Assembly: GCA_005223125.1 (NCBI GenBank)
Contig: NJBH01000004.1
Span: 36,995 to 100,994, forward strand
DNA length: 64,000 nt
Origin: Promethearchaeota archaeon Loki_b32
GTDB lineage: Archaea; Asgardarchaeota; Lokiarchaeia; Sigyniarchaeales; SOKP01
Direction of reading: 5' to 3'
This document shows positions 55,545 to 63,591 of the stretch, one piece after another; position 1 is the stretch's first letter, and every line of letters starts with the position of its first letter. The notes under the pieces are model-generated. The model had not been told where the DNA came from. It did not search any database and saw only the letters and a program-made list of their open reading frames with translations. A program made the translations under genes and the position numbers.

Positions 55545-56756
55545 TTGGTAAAGTTAGAGCTAAGCGACTTAAATAATGGAACTGCCTTTATTGGGGATAA
55601 GTTTAGAATTAATGTAAAATTCACGTTTGAGGAAGGGATGGACATTTTTTGGAGTGGAATTAGACTAATCACTAATCCTCCATGTGCCAAAGAACTTCAA
55701 GTTTCAAAAGAAGAAATATTTAGCAAAGGTAATTTTGAAGCAGGAGAATATATTCGTGAGAAATCGCTCTTAATCGCTAGTAATATTGTACCAACAATAA
55801 AAAACAGAAATCTAAATTATATTCTAAAATTGATCTTAAGACAACCAAATCCAATCAACCCAGAAGACGATTTAGTTATTAGTAAAACTCATGATGTTGA
55901 GATTAAAGCGAAAGATTCAGGTCTTCAAGCAAAATCACCTAAACCAATATCATTTTCAATTTCAGGATTAAATATTCTTCTAACAAAAGATATTTATAAA
56001 CCTGGTGAAACTATAAAAATCAGTTATAGTTCGGAAGAGTTAAAACAAATAGAAGTTAGATTACTCCAAAATTCAAACCTAGTCTGTTATTGTGAAGCTT
56101 ATGGCCAAAATTGTAGTAAAGTTGAGGAATTACCTCCCGCAATAGCAGGAGATGCAAGAACTCAGAATTTTGATAAAGATTTTCTACTATTAAAAGTCCC
56201 AGAAGTAGCTGAACCAACTTGTAATTGGCTATGGTCACCTTCTGAAAAAGAACAATTTGGTTTTAGATATGGTGCATATACAAAGTGGAGCTTACTGGTA
56301 ATCGGAAAGAAAAAACCAGAATATGGCTTAGAACCAATAAAGTTTGAAGTTCCTATAACAATCTCATCAGGTCCGATATCCGTAGAAAAAGTTGGAATTG
56401 ATTTTTTCTCAGAAGGAAATGCTGGAGCATCATCCTTGTTTGATGGTATTTCAAGATTCCAGAAAACCTATAAAGTACTCTCTATAGATTCTGATATTGA
56501 TAAATATAAATTAAGAATTAAGAATATCTCAAAGGAAGACCTTCAAGGTGTTACAGTAAAAATCACTGGATTGCAAGAAGGGTTATTTGAAACTGCTCCA
56601 ATCTTAAAAGGATTTAACACGTGGAAAAAGGGAGAAGAGAAAGAAATTGTCTATGAAACTAAGCAAAATGTTACTGCATTGATTTCTATTTTGGAAGATA
56701 ATAGCCAACAAACTATTAGGATACAATCCCCAGTAGCAGAAGCAAGTTTTTTCTAA
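55545..56756 (+). CDS. Arrestin-like beta-sandwich protein
   Basis: The 403-residue protein is all beta. An N-terminal sandwich (NGTAFIGDKFRINVKFTFEE...) leads to a second one beginning ISGLNILLTKDIYKPGETIKI near residue 140, which has the pattern of arrestin-family second domains, closing with FEVPITISSGPI. A third beta segment (about 320-400, DIDKYKLRIKNISKEDLQGVTV) is Ig-like. There is no signal peptide, so it should be cytosolic. Eukaryotic arrestin/Vps26 proteins sort membrane cargo; a similar role would be inference. The start is a TTG at 55545, since an ATG at 55529 is in another frame and runs into a stop. Confidence 0.62.
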   Translation: MVKLELSDLNNGTAFIGDKFRINVKFTFEEGMDIFWSGIRLITNPPCAKELQVSKEEIFSKGNFEAGEYIREKSLLIASNIVPTIKNRNLNYILKLILRQPNPINPEDDLVISKTHDVEIKAKDSGLQAKSPKPISFSISGLNILLTKDIYKPGETIKISYSSEELKQIEVRLLQNSNLVCYCEAYGQNCSKVEELPPAIAGDARTQNFDKDFLLLKVPEVAEPTCNWLWSPSEKEQFGFRYGAYTKWSLLVIGKKKPEYGLEPIKFEVPITISSGPISVEKVGIDFFSEGNAGASSLFDGISRFQKTYKVLSIDSDIDKYKLRIKNISKEDLQGVTVKITGLQEGLFETAPILKGFNTWKKGEEKEIVYETKQNVTALISILEDNSQQTIRIQSPVAEASFF

Positions 56757-56770
56757 TTAAGGTTAATATT

Positions 56771-59014
56771 TTATATTATAGGCTGAAAAATTCTTTTTTG
56801 AATTAGGTTGAGAATTGTTTCAGCATCCTTTACTTGAAATCCTTTCTTTTTCTCATGCAAGGATGACACAAAGAAATGGTCGGTATTTTTTTCTTTCATT
56901 ATTTTTATGGCTCGATTTATAATTATTTGTTCGTCCGGAGTAATTCTCTTAGCTTGAGTTATCACTTTTAATGGGTAGATTAAGGAAGTGGGGAGATGGT
57001 GATCAAGTAAACCTTTTATCTCACTGAATTGAGTAATATCTCCATCAAAATCTTTCAATAAATATCCAAATTTTTCTTCGATATCATATGATAAAGCGTT
57101 CAATGAATCTAAAAAATCATGAGAAGGATTTTTCTCCATAATCAGAATTATTCTAATATTTTTATAATCTGACATTAAAATCTTTGAATTCTGATAATCC
57201 AATTTGACACTTCGAGTTTGTTCATTAGCATCCGTTAATTCTATTCCAAAAACGCTCACCGCCTGTAAGAATCCAGATATTAATGAACTATTTAAACTTT
57301 TACCTGCAAAAAATTGTTCATAAACTGTTAGTCCAGAATTTTTATCAGACATAATAAAATAGTGAAGATTTAGCACATCAGCATATTTATTAAATATTTT
57401 TTGTCGATATTCGTGTTTAATCTTTCTTTTTCTTTTTACTAAAACATAACTTGTTATGCTTGCTCCTAGAATAAGAGTTGCAAGTAAAATAACATTTAAA
57501 ATAACTTCAAATTGTATTTTAAAAGGAACATTAACTGAAAATTCTTGAGTTTTAATACCTGCATCAGTACTATTATACCAAAATAAGTAAGCTTTATATA
57601 TTCCCTCAATTGGATTTGCAGATAAATTACAACAAAATAAAGTTTCTTGAGAAATAACTATTTTTGTTTCCCTATATTCTTCAAAACCCAAAGCATCTAT
57701 CAAGATATAGGTTATATTACCTTGAATATCTGGAACTATTACTGACAATTTAAGATCTTGTAATGGTCCAAATTCCGTTTTCGGGACATTTAAAGTAAAA
57801 TCCACAGTGGGAGAATAAGCAGATATTAACCAAGTTTCTCCACTTGTTATTGTATTATTTGATATGAAGATAAAATTATCAGTGAGATTAAGATCTACAT
57901 CAAATGTAATATCAATCCCATTTCTATATACTGTAAGATTATACCAACCTTTTGGATAGTAAAATTTTATTGAACAATTTGAATAAACTCTTGTAAATTC
58001 AGGAGTAACCGTCCATTTATTATCCAAATTTTCTCGTATCAAAGCTGAACCGTCCGAGAGAAATAAATGTTTAAGAGAAATATAATAGCTAAAATTTACT
58101 TTTAAACTTATAGATAAATTATTTCTAAGAAATATGTTTAATTCCTCTTCCTGTGTAGAGAAATCAAGATTCTTTATAGAAAGAATCCCAGTACCTAATT
58201 TTGTTCCATCGGTTATAACATATGAATTACCATCGATTTCTACTGTCATATTAATTTCAGAGGGGAAATAAGATCGATTAACTCGTTGTACTATCTTATG
58301 GAGAAACACATCTCCAGTCCTATTCTGCCATTCATTTAAATATTCATCATACCAGCTCATAGACAATTGTGATGTTGGATTATCATTATTAATATACCAG
58401 TAATATCTATCATTCCAACTTATCCCAGTTCCATCAAGCACTAAACAGTACAATCCTGAAGATAAATAGACTGGAAATTGAAATTCTTGTTTATTCCATT
58501 GAGGAATTCCTTCTGTCATATTTAATATGAAGGGAATACTATAAATTACTCCATTTGGTCTTCCTTCAATAGAATCCCATCCCTCTATTCGAACAATTAC
58601 TGGTGATGGGGAAGCGGTTTTAATCAACTTATAACCGAATATATCTACCGAATAAATAATCGTAGGTTCTGTAATATTTAGTTGCATCCCTAGAATTTCA
58701 TAATAATAACCTCTTAAAGTTTCAAATCCAGTTGCTTCTTCTTCAATTACCTTTATTTCAGAATTCATCTTAATACTAGTAAAATTAATATCTACTTCTG
58801 TTAGAGTCCAATTTGGAGATGGTAGATAAAGATTTACTGAAGTAGAATTTTCTATTACCCCATAATCTTCTGAAAATTCAATCATTTGAAAATTTGAAGT
58901 AATTACTAGAGATTCCCCATTTTCTTGAGCATAGGAATAATTTATGCCTTGAACTATTCCAGCTACAAAAACAACTAATATAGAAAAGATAAATAAATGA
59001 TTTTTAATCTTCAA
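56771..59014 (-). CDS. Membrane-anchored protein with extracellular beta domains and cytosolic longin-like domain
   Basis: The 747-residue protein starts with a signal peptide (MKIKNHLFIFSILVVFVAGI), then carries about 470 residues of extracellular beta-rich sequence with several NxS/T sites and jelly-roll-like strands. A membrane helix follows (VILNVILLATLILGASITSYVLV, near 510) and a basic stop-transfer KRKRK. The cytosolic part (about 545-660) has the longin/roadblock-like layout LHYFIMSDKNSGLTVYEQ, SSLISGFLQAVSVFG, then SVKLDYQNSKILMS and IRIILIMEK, resembling the longin halves of the GTPases at 61647 and 62665. It may sense an outside signal and recruit a GTPase. It ends 15 bases from the convergent arrestin-like gene. 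Confidence 0.75.
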   Translation of the reverse strand: MKIKNHLFIFSILVVFVAGIVQGINYSYAQENGESLVITSNFQMIEFSEDYGVIENSTSVNLYLPSPNWTLTEVDINFTSIKMNSEIKVIEEEATGFETLRGYYYEILGMQLNITEPTIIYSVDIFGYKLIKTASPSPVIVRIEGWDSIEGRPNGVIYSIPFILNMTEGIPQWNKQEFQFPVYLSSGLYCLVLDGTGISWNDRYYWYINNDNPTSQLSMSWYDEYLNEWQNRTGDVFLHKIVQRVNRSYFPSEINMTVEIDGNSYVITDGTKLGTGILSIKNLDFSTQEEELNIFLRNNLSISLKVNFSYYISLKHLFLSDGSALIRENLDNKWTVTPEFTRVYSNCSIKFYYPKGWYNLTVYRNGIDITFDVDLNLTDNFIFISNNTITSGETWLISAYSPTVDFTLNVPKTEFGPLQDLKLSVIVPDIQGNITYILIDALGFEEYRETKIVISQETLFCCNLSANPIEGIYKAYLFWYNSTDAGIKTQEFSVNVPFKIQFEVILNVILLATLILGASITSYVLVKRKRKIKHEYRQKIFNKYADVLNLHYFIMSDKNSGLTVYEQFFAGKSLNSSLISGFLQAVSVFGIELTDANEQTRSVKLDYQNSKILMSDYKNIRIILIMEKNPSHDFLDSLNALSYDIEEKFGYLLKDFDGDITQFSEIKGLLDHHLPTSLIYPLKVITQAKRITPDEQIIINRAIKIMKEKNTDHFFVSSLHEKKKGFQVKDAETILNLIQKRIFQPII

Positions 59015-59203
59015 GAGTCTTATACCAAAGGATACAAATAAACATTTATATATATATTTTTGTCAATTTCTATCTTTTTGTCAAAATTCAGAATGGAATG
59101 AAACAAATAAAATGTTATTTACTACATGAGATTTACTCACAAGATCGCAAATTAGCTAAATTCAATAAGGAAGAAAACAGAAGATTATGTAAAGTTTAAT
59201 ATT

Positions 59204-59797
59204 TCAATTTATTGCGGAAATTAATTTATGATCATAATATTTTTTTAAAATCTGTCTCAAAATATCTTCAAAACATTCTATAATTCCTTCTCCTTTTAAT
59301 GCACTAGTATATCTTGAATCAATATTTTTATATTTTTGAAATCTAATTTCTTTTAAGAAATCTATAGAATTGAATTTATTTTCTAAATCTTGTTTATTAA
59401 AAGCAATAATAATCGGAAGGTTATCAATTGATTCCTTGAAGTATCCTATTAATTCATTCCAAGATATTAAATTTCTATCATATACGTCTTCATGAGAATC
59501 TATGACGAATATTACACCATCTACAGCTCTTAAGGTGATGGGGCGTGTTACAAAATAGAAGTCTTGACCTGTTGTTGTATATATATGAATTTTTAGTTTC
59601 CATTCTTGATTTTGAAATGTAACCGTACCATAATCAAAAAATAAGGTTCGTTCGATGGTACTTTCGATACTACACACTTCTTCTTCTTTTCCAAATTCAG
59701 AAAATAGAGCCTTTATTGATGTTGTTTTCCCTGACATAGCAGGTCCAAAATAAACAATTTTAATGCTGATGGTCTTAGCTAAATGGTCAATAATCAA
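59204..59797 (-). CDS. MglA-like small GTPase
   Basis: The 197-residue protein is a Ras-like GTPase nearest to MglA and Asgard relatives. G1 is FGPAMSGKTTS (17-27). The switch II region reads IYTTTGQDFYFVTRP, with the MglA-type TxxGQxFY rather than DxxGQE. LRAVDGVIFVIDSHED follows, and G4 is NKQD near residue 134, G5 SALKGEG near 165. The protein lacks a prenylation-type C-terminus. It is upstream of the membrane longin gene on the same strand. Its stop is TGA, one of the few TGA stops I found in the window. Confidence 0.87.
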   Translation of the reverse strand: MIIDHLAKTISIKIVYFGPAMSGKTTSIKALFSEFGKEEEVCSIESTIERTLFFDYGTVTFQNQEWKLKIHIYTTTGQDFYFVTRPITLRAVDGVIFVIDSHEDVYDRNLISWNELIGYFKESIDNLPIIIAFNKQDLENKFNSIDFLKEIRFQKYKNIDSRYTSALKGEGIIECFEDILRQILKKYYDHKLISAIN

Positions 59798-59922
59798 TCT
59801 AAACTCAACATCTTTTTAATTGTTAATTTTAAAATAGCTTTAAAAAAACCATGTTTTTTTCTTATTCAATTCAAAACAAGGAGGAATAAGAATAGATAAG
59901 AAGAATTCTTCTTTCGGGAAAT

Positions 59923-60300
59923 CTAAAATATAAGTTTTTCTCGATCAATTTTACAAGAGATAAGATTCCGTAATATTAAAATCTCAATTTCTCGTTGTAA
60001 AATATCATTACTAAGATTTAATTTATGTTTCTCATTAAGAACTTGGTTTAATTCTTGAAAACTTATGGAATCACAACTACTATAAAGCTCATTGATAATT
60101 TTAAGAATTTTTTGTTGGTTAAAGAGAGAACGAGCATTAGAATCTAACTGATATAATCTGTGTGTTAGGTTGTAGTTATAATCACTCTCAGTTTCTATTT
60201 CTTTTAATTTTTCAATTATAGAGATTGCTTCTTTATAATTCTCTTTTTGCATTAACTCTTGAACTTGATTTAGTTGTTTAATGAAATCCTGAATATCCAT
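59923..60300 (-). CDS. Small helical protein with winged-helix/PCI-like C-terminus
   Basis: The 125-residue protein begins with helices (IKQLNQVQELMQKENYKEAI) of the TPR-like kind and ends with a winged-helix-like part (SISFQELNQVLNEK..., then LRNLISCKIDREKLIF). The last segment, a short wing with I-x-x-K-I-D, resembles the end of PCI domains of proteasome lid, CSN and eIF3 subunits. The match is short, so a generic winged helix is as likely. The closeness to a JAMM protease gene (63592) makes the PCI reading worth a structure check. It lies in the cluster of GTPase and longin genes. Confidence 0.55.
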   Translation of the reverse strand: MDIQDFIKQLNQVQELMQKENYKEAISIIEKLKEIETESDYNYNLTHRLYQLDSNARSLFNQQKILKIINELYSSCDSISFQELNQVLNEKHKLNLSNDILQREIEILILRNLISCKIDREKLIF

Positions 60301-60675
60301 GTAAAATCAAATTTTAGTAATCGATATCTTCAATTTATTTATTGAAGAAATTCTTAATTTATTATTATATTTTCTATTACTTACCTTAATTAAACTCCAA
60401 TGCAAAATTTATACTTAAATGAAATGTGTCTTGAAAGAAGTCTTTGGAAAAAATTTAATAAATCGATTAAAAAATACGGTGTAGGTTTTTATCCTGAAAT
60501 CTTAACTTTAGTTTTTAGAAAAGAATGATAAAGATGAATTTTTATATCATTAGTATTAAGCGAAAACTCCTTGCTAGAAATAACTGCAATACAGAAAGAT
60601 TAATAAAATATAAAGAGAATCCTTTAAAAGGTTATTCACCTTTTTCTTATTAAAGAATATAATGATTATTAACAA
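60301..60675. other. Intergenic region with one doubtful small frame
   Basis: This 375-base gap holds a 42-residue open frame at 60400-60528, noted separately, and the ribosome site of the NifU-like gene (AACAAGTGAAAG). No hairpin or repeat is evident. Confidence 0.35.
60400..60528 (+). CDS. Doubtful small ORF (42 aa)
   Basis: The frame MQNLYLNEMCLERSLWKKF... runs from ATG 60400 to TGA 60526-60528. Its composition is protein-like (balanced charges, a Trp, IKKYGVGFYPEILTL), but it has no clear ribosome site, so it may be a remnant. I give it low weight. Confidence 0.3.
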   Translation: MQNLYLNEMCLERSLWKKFNKSIKKYGVGFYPEILTLVFRKE

Positions 60676-60684
60676 GTGAAAGTA

Positions 60685-60912
60685 ATGGACGAAGAAAAAA
60701 TAAAACAAGTTATTGAGAAAATTAGGCCTCAGCTTCAACTTGATGGAGGCGATATTGAGTTTGTTTCGGCAGAGAATGACGGAACAGTGAAAGTAAGACT
60801 AATGGGACATTGTGCTGGATGTATGCACGCTCAACAAACCTTAACTTATGGTGTAGAGAGAGCAATTAAACAGTTTGTTCCAGAAGTAAAGCAAGTTGTA
60901 AACGTCGCCTAA
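60685..60912 (+). CDS. NifU C-terminal domain protein (Fe-S scaffold)
   Basis: The 75-residue protein is a stand-alone NifU/Nfu domain: VIEKIRPQLQLDGGDIEFV, then VKVRLMGHCAGCMHAQQTL with the CxxC pair that holds a transient 4Fe-4S cluster, and a last helix (VERAIKQFVPEVKQVV). It delivers Fe-S clusters to apoproteins; the many ferredoxin domains in this window would need it. The start may be the ATG at 60685 (behind GTGAAAG) or a GTG at 60676, which adds three residues. Confidence 0.92.
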   Translation: MDEEKIKQVIEKIRPQLQLDGGDIEFVSAENDGTVKVRLMGHCAGCMHAQQTLTYGVERAIKQFVPEVKQVVNVA

Positions 60913-60941
60913 AATTATTCTTTTTCTTTTTAATTTCTTTT

Positions 60942-61283
60942 TTATACCTTAAGATTTAAATCATAATATAATTTGTCGATAATAGTGTTAAATGCATTTA
61001 AGACATTTTCGCCAGTTTTTGCCGACGTTAAATAATAGCCAAGAAAATTCCGTTCGTCCACCAAGTTTTGAATTTCAGTGTGATCCAGATTAGCTTCATT
61101 AACTAAATCAATTTTATTCGCAAATACGACAATTGGGATATCTCCGTAGAATTTTTTAGTTTCATTATGCCAATATATTATATGTCTAAAACTCCGTTCC
61201 CCAAGTTCATTCTCTTCAAGAATATATACAATAATAGCTGCGTTGCTCTCTCTATAGAATGAAGGACGTAGAAAATCAAACTC
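60942..61283 (-). pseudogene. C-terminal half of a Rab/Ras-like GTPase
   Basis: On the minus strand the frame reads EFDFLRPSFYRESNAAIIV, then FANKIDLV (G4), TSAKTGENV (G5) and a terminal helix to TAA at 60942. This is the part of a Rab/Ras-like GTPase from just after switch II to the end. Stops (TGA and TAA) lie directly upstream and the P-loop and switch I are absent, so only about 113 codons remain. The gene was cut by a rearrangement; the upstream bases to 61359 on the plus strand read as an unrelated acidic frame (KEDDDIVIILD). Confidence 0.85.
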
Positions 61284-61359
61284 TCATTATTCTTCTAAAA
61301 AAGTAATAGATAAATCTGAAACAAAAGAAGATGATGATATTGTTATTATCTTAGATTAA

Positions 61360-61515
61360 TTATGTTTGAGAATTTGAGTTGTTATTATCTTCTACAATTT
61401 TATAAAAGATGATTTTGTCATTTGGAGGTTTTTTTTCTTCGATTTCTGGATCGAGATGTTCTATAACTTTTGGTTCTTGATCGTCAGATTGTGAAATATC
61501 TTCTTTTTCACTCAA
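61360..61515 (-). CDS. Small acidic protein (51 aa), possible
   Basis: A frame from TTG 61515 to TAA 61360 reads SEKEDISQSDDQEPKVIEH... and ends NDKIIFYKIVEDNNNSNSQ. It is highly acidic, without predicted fold except the strand KIIFYKIVE. The coding-like composition and lack of internal stops favour a real, perhaps intrinsically disordered, protein or the N-terminal end of the interrupted GTPase gene. No ribosome site is clear. Confidence 0.35.
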   Translation of the reverse strand: MSEKEDISQSDDQEPKVIEHLDPEIEEKKPPNDKIIFYKIVEDNNNSNSQT

Positions 61516-61646
61516 TAAATTTCACAATTGTATATATATATTAGGAAAATTAATTAAATATTGTAGAAATTTCATTTAGTTAATTAGAATAATCAACCTA
61601 TCTAATATTAAATTAATTATTAATTGGTTATATTTAGGAATCTAAA

Positions 61647-62543
61647 ATGATATCTAAAATCCTTATAATAATGTTAAACGGCGTATTATGTTATGGAAAA
61701 ACATTTGTTGGAGATACTGATATTGATGACGATTTAGTTAGTGGATTTCTCACAGCAATAAGTAGCATCGCAAAAAAGATTGGTGGAGGAGAAATAAGAT
61801 CATTAAACTTCAGAAATTTTAATTTCATATATACTCGGGATGATGAAAACCTATGTATGTTTATTATAGTAACTGATATTGATGACCCTGAAGAAGAAGC
61901 AAGAGATAAATTAGAATTACTAAAAAACGAATTTATCAACCGGTTTCATGATGATTTGAAAAACTGGGATTGTGAAACCGGAAAGTTTGAGGTTTTTGAT
62001 GAATTTGTTGAAAAACGTCTTTTCATCCCGCCAAAGATATTATTAGTAGGTGAAGAAGGAGTAGGTAAATCAACAATCATGGATTTATTTCCAGGAGAAA
62101 CTATTTTAGAATTGGATGACGATCTGAATGAGATTATTCAAAAACCTATCACCTTATCTAATCTTAAGAGGATAAATGAGTGTATTTTAAGGGAAATGGA
62201 TTTAAAAGAATTAATTGATAATTCAAAAATTTATAGATCATTATTAGATTCAGTTGATATAATTATAATTGTTACGAATTCAGGAGCAAGTAATCTAGGG
62301 AGAACACAAAGATTATACTCCCAATTAGAAAAGAAAGTGAAAAAAGCGAATTTTTATATAATAGCAAATTTTCAAGATCTGCCAAATACATCATATGAGC
62401 CAGAAAAAGTAGAAGAAATGTTTGGAATTCAGACTTATGGATTCTGTGCAATTAAAAGAGAAGCAAAAGAAATAATCTATGAAATAATTAGTGAAATGTT
62501 AAGAATTTCAATCGTACAGAAAATAGTAAGTAAACAAACCTAA
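61647..62543 (+). CDS. Longin-GTPase fusion (copy 1)
   Basis: The 298-residue protein joins a longin domain (residues 1-108: ISKILIIMLNGVLCYGKTF, SGFLTAISSIAKKIGG, IRSLNFRNFNFIYTRDD) to a GTPase-like domain with P-loop GEEGVGKST (135-143). The switch II DxxG motif is not evident; IVTNSG and ANFQDL (G4-like, N-x-Q-D) occur later (near 213 and 242). A longin followed by a GTPase recalls the SRX-type longin of the signal-recognition-particle receptor and other eukaryotic trafficking GTPases. There is no membrane segment. The downstream gene is a close paralogue. Confidence 0.83.
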   Translation: MISKILIIMLNGVLCYGKTFVGDTDIDDDLVSGFLTAISSIAKKIGGGEIRSLNFRNFNFIYTRDDENLCMFIIVTDIDDPEEEARDKLELLKNEFINRFHDDLKNWDCETGKFEVFDEFVEKRLFIPPKILLVGEEGVGKSTIMDLFPGETILELDDDLNEIIQKPITLSNLKRINECILREMDLKELIDNSKIYRSLLDSVDIIIIVTNSGASNLGRTQRLYSQLEKKVKKANFYIIANFQDLPNTSYEPEKVEEMFGIQTYGFCAIKREAKEIIYEIISEMLRISIVQKIVSKQT

Positions 62544-62664
62544 AGAGGAATTTGTGAAAATAGTAAAAACTATGTGCATGATATTCGAATTTATGAAATT
62601 GAAATGGCAAAAATTATTATTAGTGAATAAACCCTCACTAGTTAGGAAAGATTAGAAACCTGAA

Positions 62665-63564
62665 ATGATATCAAAAATATTTATTATTGCGAAGGATGGT
62701 GTTTTGTGCTATTCTAAATCATTTTTTGGTTCCGGACATAGAGATACTGAGATTGTAAACTTTCTCACTTCTATTAATCATGTTGGTAAAACCGTTGGGT
62801 TAGGGGAAATCAAATCATTAAACTTTTCAAATCTTAATATAATTTATTCCTATGATGATTATAATTGTATGTATATTATAACAGCTGATATCGATGATCC
62901 TGAAGAAGAGATAAGAGATAAATTAGAATTAATAAAAAAAGAATTTATCACAAGATATCATACACAATTAGAAAATTGGAATGGGAAAGCTAAGAAATTT
63001 AAGGATTTTGACCGATTTACTGAAAGCCATGTTTTTATTCCACCGAAGATATTATTAGCAGGCGAAGATGGCGTCGGAAAATCAACTATCATGGGTTTAT
63101 TTCCAGGCGAGACTATTTTGGAATTGGATGATGACATGAATGAAATCATTCAGAAAACAATAAATTCACCTAACTTCGAAGGAATTAGTGAATTCATATT
63201 ACGAGAAGTTAATATTCAAGATTTAGTTGGCTATTCTAAAATCTACAAAATGCTTTTAGATTCAGCTGATATTATTTGCCTCGTTACTAATTCGGGAGCA
63301 GGCAATTTAAGTAGAACAAAGCAATTATTTTTAGAGTTAAAACAGAAAACAATTAAGGCGGATTTTTACATAATTGCAAATTTTCAAGATTTAGTAAATA
63401 CTTCATTTGAACCTGAAAAAATAAACGAGTCATTTGAGATTAAAACTTTCGGCTTTTCTGCCATCCGAGCTGATGCAAAAGATATTATATATAAAGTAAT
63501 CAGTATAATATTGAAAAATTCAATCATAGATAAATTTGAGAACAAATACAACCATTTTATATAG
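62665..63564 (+). CDS. Longin-GTPase fusion (copy 2)
   Basis: The 299-residue protein is a tandem paralogue of the one at 61647: longin part (ISKIFIIAKDGVLCYSKSFF, FLTSINHVGKTVGLGEIKS), P-loop GEDGVGKST near 135, TILELDDDMNEII, VTNSGAGNLSRTKQ and ANFQDL. The paired copies differ throughout but keep the same motifs, so both have been held by selection. Switch II is again atypical, so GTP hydrolysis may be weak or the domain may be regulatory. A 121-base gap separates the copies and 27 bases separate this gene from the JAMM protein. Confidence 0.83.
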   Translation: MISKIFIIAKDGVLCYSKSFFGSGHRDTEIVNFLTSINHVGKTVGLGEIKSLNFSNLNIIYSYDDYNCMYIITADIDDPEEEIRDKLELIKKEFITRYHTQLENWNGKAKKFKDFDRFTESHVFIPPKILLAGEDGVGKSTIMGLFPGETILELDDDMNEIIQKTINSPNFEGISEFILREVNIQDLVGYSKIYKMLLDSADIICLVTNSGAGNLSRTKQLFLELKQKTIKADFYIIANFQDLVNTSFEPEKINESFEIKTFGFSAIRADAKDIIYKVISIILKNSIIDKFENKYNHFI

Positions 63565-63591
63565 GATTATTATAAAGAGAATTAGAGAAAA

